A stretch of 64,000 bases of DNA from Gammaproteobacteria bacterium (GCA_012728315.1 JAAYFI010000031.1:47177-111176); one strand, 5' to 3'; shown: positions 53,268 through 63,298, numbered from the stretch's first letter. Notes: generated by a model from the letters alone, not told the origin. Program-made: numbers and translations.

Positions 53268-53368
53268 GTACTTCGGGGCAAGTGTTTATCCGTCGATGAG
53301 CCCATCCAGGGCTCAACTCCGGCGCTGCGCCATCCATGGCTACGCTCACCACACCTACCCCGAAGTAC
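53268..53368 (-). repeat. Palindromic element, type II, copy B
   Basis: Outer arms GTACTTCGGGG and CCCCGAAGTAC are perfect. On the minus strand the inner hairpins read GCCATGGATGGC and GAGCCC-TGGAT-GGGCTC. Confidence 0.87.
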
Positions 53369-53498
53369 TCATCGAACACTTGCTGTGTATTGGACTCTGT
53401 AGCTCAAATCACTCAAGCAACAAGCAACTGCTTATAAGTTTTTTAAAAGTCATTTTATTACTCATAAAGAACACGCCAACACCATCAATAGTCAACAA

Positions 53499-53599
53499 GC
53501 ACCGCGTTGCTGCTGTGACGAGCGAAGCCATGGATGGCGTAGCGCACGACTTGAGCCCAGGATGGGCTCGTGGAGGGAAAAACAGCAGCAACGCGGTGC
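53499..53599 (+). repeat. Palindromic element, type I, copy C
   Basis: Outer arms GCACCGCGTTGCTGCTGT and ACAGCAGCAACGCGGTGC are a perfect 18-bp match. Inner hairpins GCCATGGATGGC and GAGCCC-AGGAT-GGGCTC on the plus strand. Confidence 0.87.
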
Positions 53600-53652
53600 G
53601 TCACACGCCTATATGCTAAATGCTTTGGACTTTAACTTTAACTTTAACTCAA

Positions 53653-54420
53653 TCAGCCTTGCGCAATAATCTCACCAGCGCGCCACAATCTCCATTCACC
53701 CGGTGCATACACAGTCCACAGCTCATTATCAGTCAACGGCTCAGTCGCAATTACAGTCACCACATCATTGGGCGTAGTCTCTGATTGAAAATCCACACTC
53801 ATATCAGCATCTTTCAGCGTGGCCGGACCAAAGGGTGCGCGACGGGTAATATGCGCCAACTTGGTTGAGCAAAAACTAAATAACCAATCGCCATTACTGA
53901 GCAAACAGTTAAACACGCCCTTACTGCGGTACTCTTCACAAGCTGCCACAATCACCGGCAACAACTGTTCAATACAGCACTCATCAGTACAAGCACTACG
54001 TAAACGATTGAGAATATCGCAAAAAGCAGCCTCGCTATCGGTATCCCCCACCGGCTGATACATACCCACAGCAGGAGTAAAATCAGCCAACTGCCCATTA
54101 TGCGCAAAGCACCAGTTACGCCCCCACATTTCACGCATAAAAGGATGGGTGTTGGCCAAGCTCACCGCCCCAACATTGGCTTGGCGAATGTGACCAATCA
54201 CAGTTTCACTTTTAATCGGATAACGCTGCACCAAACGCGCAATTTCTGACTCTGCACTGGCCTGCGGATCTTGAAACAGACGCAGCCCTCGCCCTTCGTA
54301 AAAGCCAATCCCCCAACCATCGCGGTGTGGCCCTGTGCGCCCACCGCGTTGCATCAGCCCAGTGAAACTAAAAACCACGTCAGTTGGCACATTGGCGCTC
54401 ATCCCTAGCAATTCACACAT
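53653..54420 (-). CDS. Class II glutamine amidotransferase (YafJ-like)
   Basis: A 255-residue Ntn-hydrolase glutaminase domain. The catalytic Cys2 is in MCELLGMSANVPTD; RDGWGIGFYEGRGLRLFQD and AHNGQLADF are conserved. It has no synthase domain, so the acceptor is unknown, as for E. coli YafJ. The next gene upstream on the same strand (14 bases) is a membrane protein. Confidence 0.9.
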   Translation of the reverse strand: MCELLGMSANVPTDVVFSFTGLMQRGGRTGPHRDGWGIGFYEGRGLRLFQDPQASAESEIARLVQRYPIKSETVIGHIRQANVGAVSLANTHPFMREMWGRNWCFAHNGQLADFTPAVGMYQPVGDTDSEAAFCDILNRLRSACTDECCIEQLLPVIVAACEEYRSKGVFNCLLSNGDWLFSFCSTKLAHITRRAPFGPATLKDADMSVDFQSETTPNDVVTVIATEPLTDNELWTVYAPGEWRLWRAGEIIAQG

Positions 54421-54433
54421 AACAGTACCTCTC

Positions 54434-54904
54434 CTAGCGGCGCGCGACCAAACCGGCTGACTGACTGTCTCGCTCTAATTCCAACATTTGCTGCATCGTT
54501 AATGCAGTCTCCGCTGCTTCTTGCTCTGCAGCTTCGGCAGCTTGTCGCTGAGCCTCGCGCAGGCCACTGCGTTTCTTGCGCGTCAGCAACCAGCGGATTA
54601 CGACAAAAACCAGATATACAGCAAAGACCATAGCGCCATACATCACTAAATCAGCGACAGAGCGCCAAGCGTCATTACTGACTTTAAACAGTAAATCCAT
54701 CACTGTAATGGCAATCGCAGGCGCATAGAAGTCGCGAGCCGGATCAACCACCGTTGGTGTAAAGAGCATAATCGCAACTATTACACGCAGCGGTTCACGC
54801 ACATAACGCCACATCCAACCGGTAAAGTAGAACCAAGCAAGCAAGCAACCTAAAGCAGAAACGGCATAAATGCCCCAAGCCAACTGATAATCGTTTTCTG
54901 TCAT
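54434..54904 (-). CDS. Conserved membrane protein of unknown function
   Basis: A 156-residue protein with about three or four hydrophobic helices (GIYAVSALGCLLAWFYFTGW, VIVAIMLFTPTVV, LVMYGAMVFAVYLVFVVIRW) and a C-terminal basic and alanine/glutamate-rich helix, perhaps a coiled coil (AQRQAAEAAEQEAAETAL). I recall similar proteins in Pseudomonas next to the amidotransferase gene, but no function. Confidence 0.75.
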   Translation of the reverse strand: MTENDYQLAWGIYAVSALGCLLAWFYFTGWMWRYVREPLRVIVAIMLFTPTVVDPARDFYAPAIAITVMDLLFKVSNDAWRSVADLVMYGAMVFAVYLVFVVIRWLLTRKKRSGLREAQRQAAEAAEQEAAETALTMQQMLELERDSQSAGLVARR

Positions 54905-55054
54905 GATGTTTTAAAGCACTGATGGGTAAAAAGGAGTGTGTATCATAGCGATTTTTAAGTGGTTTGGCTTGAGTACACAGCAGCATTAATAAATTCACAC
55001 CCCAGTACTGTGCGCTCGAGTTGCCCAAGCACAGCACAAGCTGCAAACAAGCAT

Positions 55055-56113
55055 TTACTGATGCTGCTGTAACGCCCAGCGCACATGCTCACGCACCAAT
55101 TCTGAGGGGTAATCGAGACGCGCTTTCAGCGCTTGCAAAACTTGGATAGTCGAAGGTGCATTTCCCAAGCCCACCGCCAAATTACGCAACCAACGCTCAT
55201 AGCCCGCACGGCGAATTGGCGAGCCTTGAGTGCGGGTTAAAAACTGCTCCTCGCTCCACAAAAAAAGCTCAGCCAAACTGCTGCTGTCTAAGCCATGCCG
55301 CGGTTGAAAGTCAGCTTCTTGTGTGGGTTTGGCAAAACGATTCCACGGACAAACCAACTGACAGTCATCACAACCAAACACCCGATTCCCCAACAACGGG
55401 CGTAACGCCTCAGGAATGGCCTCTTTCAGCTCAATGGTCAAATAGGAAATACAGCGCCTGGCATCCAAGATACGCTCGCCGACAAAAGCCTGTGTTGGAC
55501 ACACATCCAAACACGCCGTGCATTTGCCGCAGTGATCGCGGTCATTGGCAGCATCAACAGGCAAGGGTAAATCAACAAACAACTCACCTAAAAAAAACCA
55601 ACTGCCAGCCTTTCGATTTAAAATAAGCGTATTTTTTCCCATCCAACCCAAACCGGCTTTACGCGCCAAAGGCTTTTCTAATACCGGTGCACTGTCGACA
55701 AAAGCGCGGTGTCCAAAAGGACCAATGGCTTGGGTAATTTTCTCAGCTAACTGCTGTAAACGCTTGCGGATCAATTTATGGTAATCGCGTCCGAGCGCAT
55801 AGCGAGAGATATAAGCACGCTCAGGCTGCGCCAACATGTGCGCCATCTGCGTATCCTGCGGTAGATAATCCATGCGCACCGAAATAACCCGCAGCGTACC
55901 TGGCAGCAACTCATCAGGACGCCAGCGCATACTCCCGTGACTGGCCATATAGGCCATAGTACCGTGATAGCCGGCGGCCAAATACGCCTCCAATCGCTGT
56001 GCATCTTCGCTTAAATCCACATCCGTAATGCCCAGCTGCTGAAAACCCAACTCAGCAGCCCAATCACGAATTGATGCAGTTAAAGCAACAAGGTCAAGCG
56101 ACTCAGATGACAT
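55055..56113 (-). CDS. queG: Epoxyqueuosine reductase
   Basis: QueG reduces epoxyqueuosine to queuosine in tRNA, using cobalamin and iron-sulfur clusters. The 352-residue protein carries two 4Fe-4S motifs: CGKCTACLDVCPTQAF and CDDCQLVCPWNRFAK. A HEAT-like C-terminus follows. It is divergent from nnrD with a short gap, the usual arrangement in gammaproteobacteria. Confidence 0.96.
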   Translation of the reverse strand: MSSESLDLVALTASIRDWAAELGFQQLGITDVDLSEDAQRLEAYLAAGYHGTMAYMASHGSMRWRPDELLPGTLRVISVRMDYLPQDTQMAHMLAQPERAYISRYALGRDYHKLIRKRLQQLAEKITQAIGPFGHRAFVDSAPVLEKPLARKAGLGWMGKNTLILNRKAGSWFFLGELFVDLPLPVDAANDRDHCGKCTACLDVCPTQAFVGERILDARRCISYLTIELKEAIPEALRPLLGNRVFGCDDCQLVCPWNRFAKPTQEADFQPRHGLDSSSLAELFLWSEEQFLTRTQGSPIRRAGYERWLRNLAVGLGNAPSTIQVLQALKARLDYPSELVREHVRWALQQHQ

Positions 56114-56181
56114 TCAGCACAGTCTCCACGCAAAGATTGTTATGCTATTACTTATAGTATCAACCATTGGCACAATCGATC

Positions 56182-57030
56182 ATGGTCAATAATACGTTAG
56201 TGCGCAGTATACATGCCGATAATCTTGCGCGCCTTGCACCTCGCGTAATGCATACCCATAAAGGTCAACTGGGGCATGTTTTAGTGATTGCGGGTGAGCT
56301 CGGCATGGGCGGTGCAGGTTTACTGAGCGCCGAGGCTGCGCTACGTTGCGGCGCAGGCATGGTCAGTTTAGCCACTCGCAAACAACACCTGAGTGCTGCA
56401 CTCAGTCGCCTCCCAGAAGTTATGACGTTCGCTGTAGGTTCAAGCACTGAGCTGCGCGCGCCCTTACAACGTGCCAATATTTTAGTGGTCGGCCCAGGCC
56501 TAGGCCAATCGGCTTGGTCGCGTGCACTGCTCAGTACTGCGGTACAGTCTACAGCCCTGCAAGTTTGGGATGCTGACGCCCTTAACCTGCTTGCCAGCGA
56601 GTTTTGCAGCGCACCTCAACATTGTATTTTAACGCCACACCCCGGTGAAGCTGCACGCTTGCTAAAGATCAGCAGCACAGAGGTGCAGGCAGACCGAAAC
56701 AGCGCTGCGTTACTGATTGCACAACGCTATAATGCTATTACTGTACTTAAAGGCCATCATTCATTGATTGCCAGTCCTGAGGGGCAACTGTCTTGCGTGG
56801 AGCGCGGTCATCCTGCCATGGCAGGAGCAGGCTTTGGTGATGTATTAAGCGGCGTCATTGCTGCTTTATTGGCACAAGGCTTACCCGCTTACTCGGCCGC
56901 ATGCTTAGCCGTTTGGTTGCATGCTTGCGCAGGTGAGCAGTTGGCCAGTCAAGGCCGCGGCATTGCAGCCAGCGATATGTGCCACAGAATTCGCTTATTA
57001 CTTGAGGAACACAGCCCATGTCTGGGGTAG
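56182..57030 (+). CDS. nnrD: ADP-dependent NAD(P)H-hydrate dehydratase
   Basis: NnrD repairs hydrated NAD(P)H. This is the stand-alone dehydratase domain (about 282 residues) without the epimerase half found in enteric Nnr. Motifs: HKGQLGHVLVIAGELGMGGA, LTPHPGEAARLL, and AGAGFGDVLSGVIAALLAQG. The start is uncertain: ATG 56182 is preferred, but a TTG at 56167 is in frame and neither has a clear ribosome site. It overlaps tsaE by 13 bases. Confidence 0.9.
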   Translation: MVNNTLVRSIHADNLARLAPRVMHTHKGQLGHVLVIAGELGMGGAGLLSAEAALRCGAGMVSLATRKQHLSAALSRLPEVMTFAVGSSTELRAPLQRANILVVGPGLGQSAWSRALLSTAVQSTALQVWDADALNLLASEFCSAPQHCILTPHPGEAARLLKISSTEVQADRNSAALLIAQRYNAITVLKGHHSLIASPEGQLSCVERGHPAMAGAGFGDVLSGVIAALLAQGLPAYSAACLAVWLHACAGEQLASQGRGIAASDMCHRIRLLLEEHSPCLG

Positions 57031-57485
57031 AATTGTATGTAAAAGATGAAGCGGCCATGACACAACTGGGGCATGCCATTGCTGAGCAAACCGGTGGGCA
57101 CGGTGTGTTATTCTTACAAGGTGATTTAGGTGCAGGTAAAACCACTTTATCGCGCGGCATTATTCGCGGCCTAGGTCACAACGGCCCAGTTAAAAGCCCT
57201 ACTTTTACTCTAGTTGAGCCTTATGAAATAGATAACCTAAGAGTATGGCACTTTGACCTTTACCGCCTCACCGATCCAGAAGAACTGGAATACTTAGGCA
57301 TCCGTGACTACTTTGCTGATGACGATCTGTGTTTGATTGAGTGGCCACAGCAAGGACAGGGCTATTTACCGCAACCTGACATGGAAATAACGATAAAAGC
57401 TCATAATAATGGGCGAACTGTGCGATTATTACCTTTCAGCCCACGTGGCAAAAGTTGGTGTGGCGCTTTAGCGACCCTAACTTAA
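57018..57485 (+). CDS. tsaE: tRNA threonylcarbamoyladenosine biosynthesis ATPase TsaE
   Basis: TsaE supports the TsaBD complex that makes t6A37 in tRNA. The 155-residue protein has the P-loop FLQGDLGAGKTTLSRGIIRG and the DLYRLTDPEELEYLGIRDYF block. It overlaps nnrD and is followed by amiB after 19 bases. Confidence 0.96.
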   Translation: MSGVELYVKDEAAMTQLGHAIAEQTGGHGVLFLQGDLGAGKTTLSRGIIRGLGHNGPVKSPTFTLVEPYEIDNLRVWHFDLYRLTDPEELEYLGIRDYFADDDLCLIEWPQQGQGYLPQPDMEITIKAHNNGRTVRLLPFSPRGKSWCGALATLT

Positions 57486-57504
57486 ATACACAGCGAGGTT
57501 ACCC

Positions 57505-58911
57505 GTGCGCATACAATCTTTACTAGCGGCTTTCGTTATCTGCATTGCTTTACCTCTGCAAGCTTTTGCAATGACCCAAATTAACAGTGTGCGGCTCTGG
57601 CGTGCACCGGATAACACACGTCTAGTTTTCGATCTCACAGGCCCTGTTGAACACAGCGTATTTACCCTAAGCGCGCCAAATCGAATCGTTATTGATATTA
57701 AAAAAACCAAACTGTCCGCTGAGCTAAATGGCCTAACAGGTGGCAAATCACCTATTACGCAAGTACGCACCGGCAGTCGCAATGCGGATGAACTGCGCAT
57801 TGTTCTTGATATTGCCGAACAAGTCACACCTAAAAGTTTTACTCTGGCGCCAAACCAGCAGTACGGTCATCGCTTGGTGGTTGATTTATTTGATCAGGCT
57901 ACAAACACACCAATCAGCACCACTACAGTTGCTCGCCAACCAGTGAGCCGCACCGCGCCAACGCCTGTTGCAGCTAAACTCTCCAAACTGCCGGCATCTA
58001 ACAAGCGTGATATTGTGATTGCTATTGATGCCGGCCACGGCGGCGAAGATCCAGGGGCTATAGGCCCGGGTGGCTTACGAGAAAAAGACATTGTCTTAAT
58101 GATCGCCAAAGAGCTACAGCGACAAATCAACGCTGAAAAAGGTTTCCGCGCGGAACTTGTGCGCACAGGGGATTATTTTATTCCACTGCGTCGCCGCACT
58201 GAAATTGCGCGCAAAAAAGGCGCGGACTTATTTGTTTCGGTGCATGCTGATGCGGCTCCACGCGCGGCTGCTTTCGGTGCTTCAGTGTTTGCCTTATCGG
58301 ATAGCGGCGCCACTTCAGAGACTGCACGCTGGTTAGCCGATAGTGAAAACCGTTCCGATTTAATTGGCGGGGCGGGTAATGTCAAATTAGATGATAAAGA
58401 CGCCATGCTTGCCGGTGTACTGCTTGATCTGTCAATGACTGCTTCACTGTCCTCAAGCCTCGATGTGGGTCAAAAAGTTCTTAGCAATATGGGCCGTATT
58501 ACGCCACTGCATAAAAAGCGTGTTGAGCAAGCGGGCTTTATGGTTCTGAAGTCCCCTGATATGCCTTCTATTCTGGTTGAAACGGGCTTTATCAGTAACC
58601 CCAATGAATCTAAAAAGCTAGCCAACCGCTCGCACCAGCAAGCTCTAGCGCGCTCAATTCACTCAGGTATACGCCACTTTTTCCAACAAAACCCGCCTCC
58701 TGGCAGCTATGTTGCTTGGTTGCGTGACTCAGGCAAACTGGCGATCGGCCCACGCGAACACGTAGTACGTTCAGGTGAAAGTGTGTCTTTGCTGGCTCAG
58801 CGTTACCAAATCAGCCCTGCGCAGTTGCGCAGTGCCAACAAACTAAAAAGTGATGCGCTGAAGGTTGGCCAAATACTCACAGTGCCAGCCACAACTTTAG
58901 CAGGACAATAA
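57505..58911 (+). CDS. amiB: N-acetylmuramoyl-L-alanine amidase (AmiB/AmiC-like)
   Basis: A periplasmic zinc amidase that splits septal peptidoglycan. The 468-residue protein has a signal peptide ([22 protein letters not shown]), an AMIN domain (about residues 25-125), the Amidase_3 domain with [20 protein letters not shown] and SVHADAAPR zinc ligands and the catalytic Glu in [11 protein letters not shown], and a C-terminal LysM domain ([20 protein letters not shown]). It overlaps mutL by one base. Confidence 0.95.
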   Translation: MRIQSLLAAFVICIALPLQAFAMTQINSVRLWRAPDNTRLVFDLTGPVEHSVFTLSAPNRIVIDIKKTKLSAELNGLTGGKSPITQVRTGSRNADELRIVLDIAEQVTPKSFTLAPNQQYGHRLVVDLFDQATNTPISTTTVARQPVSRTAPTPVAAKLSKLPASNKRDIVIAIDAGHGGEDPGAIGPGGLREKDIVLMIAKELQRQINAEKGFRAELVRTGDYFIPLRRRTEIARKKGADLFVSVHADAAPRAAAFGASVFALSDSGATSETARWLADSENRSDLIGGAGNVKLDDKDAMLAGVLLDLSMTASLSSSLDVGQKVLSNMGRITPLHKKRVEQAGFMVLKSPDMPSILVETGFISNPNESKKLANRSHQQALARSIHSGIRHFFQQNPPPGSYVAWLRDSGKLAIGPREHVVRSGESVSLLAQRYQISPAQLRSANKLKSDALKVGQILTVPATTLAGQ

Positions 58912-60794
58912 TGACTGACGTACGCGCCATTCATCTACTCAGCCCACGTTTAGCCAACCAAATAGCCGCCGGTGAAGTGGTTGAAAGACCCTCATCGGTC
59001 GCTAAAGAGCTGTTAGAAAACTGCCTCGATGCGGGCGCTAAACGCATCGACATTGACGTTGAACAAGGCGGTGTTAAACGCTTACAAATTCGTGATGACG
59101 GTCATGGCATTGCCGCAGATCAGCTGCCTTTAGCATTGGCTCGCCATGCCACCAGCAAAATTACCGCGCTTGAGGATCTTGAAGGCGTAGCCAGCCTTGG
59201 CTTTCGTGGCGAAGCGCTGGCCTCGATCAGCTCGGTATCACGCCTCACCCTCACCTCACGCACAGCCAGCGCTGAGCAAGCTTGGCAAGTGGAAGCCGAA
59301 GGCCGTGATATGGAGCCTCGCGTGCAGCCTGCCGCCCATCCAGTTGGCACTACCGTTGAGGTCTGCGATTTATTTTTTAATACTCCCGCGCGACGCAAAT
59401 TCCTACGCACTGAAAAAACCGAATTTGATCATTTGCAAGATGTTATTAAACGTATGGCATTAGCCCGCTTTGATGTGGCTTTTCATTTGCGTCACAACGG
59501 TAAAACGGTGCTTGCTCTACACCCAGCCAACGACGATATCTCACAAGCACGGCGCATTGCTGCAGTCTGTGGTGATGCTTTTTTAGAACAAGCCTTGCCC
59601 ATCAATGTTGAGCGTAACGGCTTGCATCTATGGGGCTGGGTGGGCTTGCCGACGTTTTCGCGTAGCAAAGCCGATATGCAGCATTTTTACGTCAATGGCC
59701 GTATCGTTAGCGATCGTTTGGTCAGTCATGCGGTACGCCAAGCTTATCGCGACGTACTCTATGGCGGCCGCCACCCTGCATTTGTATTATTTCTCGAACT
59801 TGATCCAAACAGCGTTGATGTTAACGTGCATCCAACTAAGCACGAAGTACGTTTTCGAGAAAACCGCAGCGTGCACGACTTCCTATACGGCGTCTTGCAT
59901 CGTGCCATCGCCGATGTACGCCCACACGATAATCTCGAAGCGCCAGCCAGTACTTTGCACCTTCACGCGCAACCAGCCGTCAGCGGTTTAGCCGCGGGGG
60001 AGTTTGGCCCTCAAGAGCATATTCCGCTCAGCGATACAAGCAGCAACATACAGCCTCGATTCCAAGCCAGCGTGCAAGGTCACAGCTTTAATAAAGGCAG
60101 TTATAGCCAACAACCGCCCCCTCCTGTTCGCCCATCAGAACAGTATCAGCACGCCTATCAAGCCTTTGCCCAGCCGCTGGATAACTTAGCTGAACCCGCA
60201 CAAGAAGAAATACCACCCCTAGGCTTTGCCATTGCCCAGCTCAAAGGTATTTATATTCTTGCGGAAAATCAGCACGGGCTGGTGTTAGTGGATATGCATG
60301 CTGCCCATGAACGCGTAATGTACGAGCGCTTAAAACTTGCCATGGCACATGAAGGCTTACGCGGTCAGCCCCTCTTGGTGCCAGAAACCCTTGCTCTAAG
60401 CGCGCGCGAAGTGGACTGCGCCGAACAATACGCTCAATGGTTCACCCAGCTCGGCTTTGAATTACAAGGTTTAGGACCGGAAAGTTTAGCCATTCGTCAG
60501 GTTCCTGCTTTACTCAAACAAGCCGATGCCGCAGAGCTGGTGCGCGATGTATTAAGCGACTTAATGGAATATGGCTCCAGCGACCGAATTCAAGCGCATA
60601 TCAACGAACTACTGGCCACCATGTCCTGTCATGGCGCAGTGCGCGCCAATCGCCGTTTAACCTTAGTTGAGATGAATGCTTTACTGCGTGACATGGAGGT
60701 TACAGAACGCAGCGGACAGTGCAACCACGGCCGTCCTACGTGGACACAGCTGGGCATGGACGAACTCGATAAGCTATTTTTACGCGGCCGTTAA
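58911..60794 (+). CDS. mutL: DNA mismatch repair protein MutL
   Basis: MutL couples mismatch recognition by MutS to downstream repair. The 627-residue protein has GHKL ATPase motifs ([41 protein letters not shown]), a proline/glutamine-rich linker (about residues 340-430) and the C-terminal dimerisation domain. The metal-binding DQHAxxER endonuclease motif appears as [12 protein letters not shown], so the Q is M; CNHGRPTW is present. It is the last gene of the cluster here; miaA and hfq do not follow. Confidence 0.97.
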   Translation: MTDVRAIHLLSPRLANQIAAGEVVERPSSVAKELLENCLDAGAKRIDIDVEQGGVKRLQIRDDGHGIAADQLPLALARHATSKITALEDLEGVASLGFRGEALASISSVSRLTLTSRTASAEQAWQVEAEGRDMEPRVQPAAHPVGTTVEVCDLFFNTPARRKFLRTEKTEFDHLQDVIKRMALARFDVAFHLRHNGKTVLALHPANDDISQARRIAAVCGDAFLEQALPINVERNGLHLWGWVGLPTFSRSKADMQHFYVNGRIVSDRLVSHAVRQAYRDVLYGGRHPAFVLFLELDPNSVDVNVHPTKHEVRFRENRSVHDFLYGVLHRAIADVRPHDNLEAPASTLHLHAQPAVSGLAAGEFGPQEHIPLSDTSSNIQPRFQASVQGHSFNKGSYSQQPPPPVRPSEQYQHAYQAFAQPLDNLAEPAQEEIPPLGFAIAQLKGIYILAENQHGLVLVDMHAAHERVMYERLKLAMAHEGLRGQPLLVPETLALSAREVDCAEQYAQWFTQLGFELQGLGPESLAIRQVPALLKQADAAELVRDVLSDLMEYGSSDRIQAHINELLATMSCHGAVRANRRLTLVEMNALLRDMEVTERSGQCNHGRPTWTQLGMDELDKLFLRGR

Positions 60795-60840
60795 GCGCCG
60801 CGCCGCTCTAAGGACGTAAAAATCCATCATCCTGTGCAAT

Positions 60841-60870
60841 AAAAAAGCCGATCATTCGATCGGCTTTTTT
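60841..60870. terminator. Bidirectional terminator between mutL and accC
   Basis: Perfect 13-bp arms AAAAAAGCCGATC and GATCGGCTTTTTT with loop ATTC. T-runs on both strands suit the two convergent genes. Confidence 0.92.
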
Positions 60871-60886
60871 AACTCAATGCAACCGG

Positions 60887-62227
60887 CTACATGCCCAGTT
60901 TCTTCTCTAGGTAGTGGATATTCACCCCACCTTTGCAGAAACCTTTGTCATTGATTAAGTCGCGATGCAAAGCGACGTTGCTCTTAATGCCATCAATAAT
61001 GATTTCATCTAAAGCATTACGCATCCGCGCCATCGACTCTTCACGCGTGGCACCCCAAGTAATGATCTTGCCAATCAGCGAGTCATAGTTAGGGGGTACG
61101 ACGTAGCCGCTGTATAAATGCGAGTCAACCCGTACACCATTACCACCAGGCGCATGGAAGTGCTTCACTAAACCTGGGCTTGGCATAAAGTTATCTGGGT
61201 CTTCAGCACAAATACGACACTCAATCGAGTGGCCGCGCAATACGACATCTTCTTGCTTGATAGACAGCTTATTGCCAGCGGCAATACTGAGCATTTCTTT
61301 AACGATATCGACACCGGTGATCATCTCAGTGATCGGATGCTCAACCTGTACGCGCGTGTTCATTTCAATAAAGTAGAAATTCCCATCTTCGTAGAGGAAC
61401 TCAAAGGTACCGGCACCGCGGTAACCGATATCAATACAAGCTTTTACACAACGCGCATAAACACGCTGGCGCGCTTCTTCATCAATATAAGGTGCTGGAG
61501 CTTCTTCAATCACCTTCTGGTGACGACGCTGCAAGGAGCAATCACGATCACCTAAGTGAATCGCATTACCTTGGCCATCGGCTAATACTTGAATTTCCAC
61601 GTGACGCGGATTGCCTAAGTATTTCTCCAAGTACACCACCGGATTACCGAAAGCTTGGGCCGCTTCATTACGCGTAAGCGCCGCAGCACGCAACAGGTCT
61701 TCTTCCTTGTGCACAACGCGCATACCACGTCCGCCACCACCACCTGACGCCTTGATGATAACGGGATAGCCCACTTCGCGAGCAATCGCTAAAGCTTCTT
61801 TATCATTCTCAGGCAAGGGGCCATCTGAACCGGGCACTACCGGCACACCAGCGGCAATCATCGCGGCTTTCGCTGAAACCTTATCGCCCATTAAGCGAAT
61901 AACATCCGCACTCGGGCCAACAAAAGCAAAGCCAGAGTTTTCTACTTGTTCAGCAAAGTCTGGGTTTTCAGCTAAGAAACCATAACCTGGGTGAATAGCT
62001 GTAGCGCCAGTCACTTCAGCTGCAGCAATAATAGAGGGGATATGCAAATACGATTGCGCACCCGGCGCTGGGCCAATGCAGACAGTTTCATCAGCTAAGG
62101 ATAAGTGCATAAGCTCACGGTCTGCCGTGGAGTAGACCGCCACTGTTTTAATGCCTAACTCTTTACAGGCACGAAGAACGCGCAAAGCGATCTCGCCACG
62201 GTTAGCGATTAAGACTTTTTCCAACAT
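60887..62227 (-). CDS. accC: Acetyl-CoA carboxylase, biotin carboxylase subunit
   Basis: AccC carboxylates biotin on AccB. The 446-residue ATP-grasp protein has [20 protein letters not shown], the glycine loop [18 protein letters not shown], and [22 protein letters not shown]-binding [14 protein letters not shown] is intact. It follows accB by 18 bases. In P. aeruginosa prmA comes next, but here a terminator and mutL do. Confidence 0.98.
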   Translation of the reverse strand: MLEKVLIANRGEIALRVLRACKELGIKTVAVYSTADRELMHLSLADETVCIGPAPGAQSYLHIPSIIAAAEVTGATAIHPGYGFLAENPDFAEQVENSGFAFVGPSADVIRLMGDKVSAKAAMIAAGVPVVPGSDGPLPENDKEALAIAREVGYPVIIKASGGGGGRGMRVVHKEEDLLRAAALTRNEAAQAFGNPVVYLEKYLGNPRHVEIQVLADGQGNAIHLGDRDCSLQRRHQKVIEEAPAPYIDEEARQRVYARCVKACIDIGYRGAGTFEFLYEDGNFYFIEMNTRVQVEHPITEMITGVDIVKEMLSIAAGNKLSIKQEDVVLRGHSIECRICAEDPDNFMPSPGLVKHFHAPGGNGVRVDSHLYSGYVVPPNYDSLIGKIITWGATREESMARMRNALDEIIIDGIKSNVALHRDLINDKGFCKGGVNIHYLEKKLGM

Positions 62228-62245
62228 TGTTAAACTCCTAGGTCG

Positions 62246-62707
62246 TTAGACAATGGTGAATAAAGGTTGGTCATACTCAACCGGCTGGCCATTATCGACT
62301 AGGATAGAATCAATCACACCACTGACTTCCGCTTCAATATGGTTCATCATCTTCATCGCTTCAACGATGCATAATACATCGCCTTTTTTAACTGTCTGAC
62401 CTACAGAAACAAAGTCTTCAGAGGTTGGCGACGCAGCGCGATAGAAAGTACCGACCATAGGTGAGCGCGCCACTGTACCTGTGTATTTAGGGCAAGCAGG
62501 TGCTGCTGCTTCAGCCGCGGCAGGTGCTGGAGCAGCAGCTGCAGGCGCGGGCGCCGCTTGTGGCGCTGCCGCATACACAGGCTGCTGCGCTACTTGTTTA
62601 CTATGACGACTGATACGAACGGATTCTTCGCCTTCGTGGATTTCTAATTCATCAATGCCCGACTCTTCTAGCAGTTCAATGAGCTTTTTTACTTTACGAA
62701 TATCCAT
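62246..62707 (-). CDS. accB: Acetyl-CoA carboxylase, biotin carboxyl carrier protein
   Basis: AccB carries the biotin. The 153-residue protein has an N-terminal helix [20 protein letters not shown], an alanine/proline-rich linker (about residues 55-78) and the biotin lysine in [15 protein letters not shown] chose ATG 62707 with GGAG 9 bases upstream. It follows aroQ by 28 bases, the aroQ-accB-accC order found in Pseudomonas. Confidence 0.97.
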   Translation of the reverse strand: MDIRKVKKLIELLEESGIDELEIHEGEESVRISRHSKQVAQQPVYAAAPQAAPAPAAAAPAPAAAEAAAPACPKYTGTVARSPMVGTFYRAASPTSEDFVSVGQTVKKGDVLCIVEAMKMMNHIEAEVSGVIDSILVDNGQPVEYDQPLFTIV

Positions 62708-62735
62708 AGAGCTTGACTCCAAATCTAAGAGGTTA

Positions 62736-63173
62736 TTATTTAATATGTTCAAATGCTGCGTCTAAGGCGAAGCGGTAGCCACTCGCACCTAAACCACAAA
62801 TCACACCCACCGCCACATCGGAAAAGTAGGAGTGATGACGAAACTGTTCTCGTTTATGCACGTTAGAAAGATGCACTTCGAAGAATGGGATGCTCACAGC
62901 AAGCAGCGCGTCACGCAATGCGACACTGGTATGAGTAAAAGCCGCTGGATTGATAATAATGCAGTCGATTTTCTCATCACGCGCCGCATGAATACGGTCA
63001 ATCAGCACATGCTCTGCATTACTTTGCAAAAACTCTAAACGATGGCCGGCAGCTTCAGCCTGCTCAACCAGTGCCTGATTAATCTGCGCCAGCGTGGTTG
63101 CACCATAGACATCGGGTTCGCGCGTGCCTAACAAATTTAAGTTAGGCCCATGTAAAACTAAAAAGCTGGCCAT
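62736..63173 (-). CDS. aroQ: 3-dehydroquinate dehydratase, type II
   Basis: AroQ dehydrates 3-dehydroquinate in the shikimate pathway. The 145-residue protein has [20 protein letters not shown] with the active-site Tyr, [16 protein letters not shown], and [18 protein letters not shown] chose ATG 63173 with AAGGA 7 bases upstream; a TTG two codons earlier is not supported. First gene of the aroQ-accB-accC operon. Confidence 0.97.
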   Translation of the reverse strand: MASFLVLHGPNLNLLGTREPDVYGATTLAQINQALVEQAEAAGHRLEFLQSNAEHVLIDRIHAARDEKIDCIIINPAAFTHTSVALRDALLAVSIPFFEVHLSNVHKREQFRHHSYFSDVAVGVICGLGASGYRFALDAAFEHIK

Positions 63174-63271
63174 CCACAATCCTTACCTTTTAAAACAATG
63201 CAGTGAATATGCCTATTTTTAGCGTAAATGTCAGCAATTACGTACAAAAAAACAGATTTTATTGTTAGAAA

Positions 63272-63298
63272 TAAAAAAAACCCTGCCGAAGCAGGGTT
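63272..63298 (-). terminator. Rho-independent terminator of the porin gene
   Basis: Arms AACCCTGC and GCAGGGTT with tetraloop CGAA on the plus strand; on the minus strand the stem runs into a T-tract. It lies 35 bases past the porin stop. Confidence 0.87.

Larger units (their letters stand above)
53041..53652. other. Repeat-rich intergenic region without genes
   Basis: 612 bases after the VWA gene holding three palindromic elements (A, B, C). Between B and C a minus-strand fragment reads MSNKMTFKKLISSCLLLE and then stops; it looks like a signal-peptide start but is too short to call. No other coding potential was seen. Confidence 0.6.

Noticed and set aside
53115..53599. Integron attC array
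   Set aside because: The palindromes lack the GTTRRRY/RYYYAAC ends of attC sites, no intI is seen, and the spacers hold no gene cassettes.
53263..53619. 118-codon plus-strand frame across palindromes B and C
   Set aside because: It runs through both palindromes and changes character with them; openness follows from the repeat composition.
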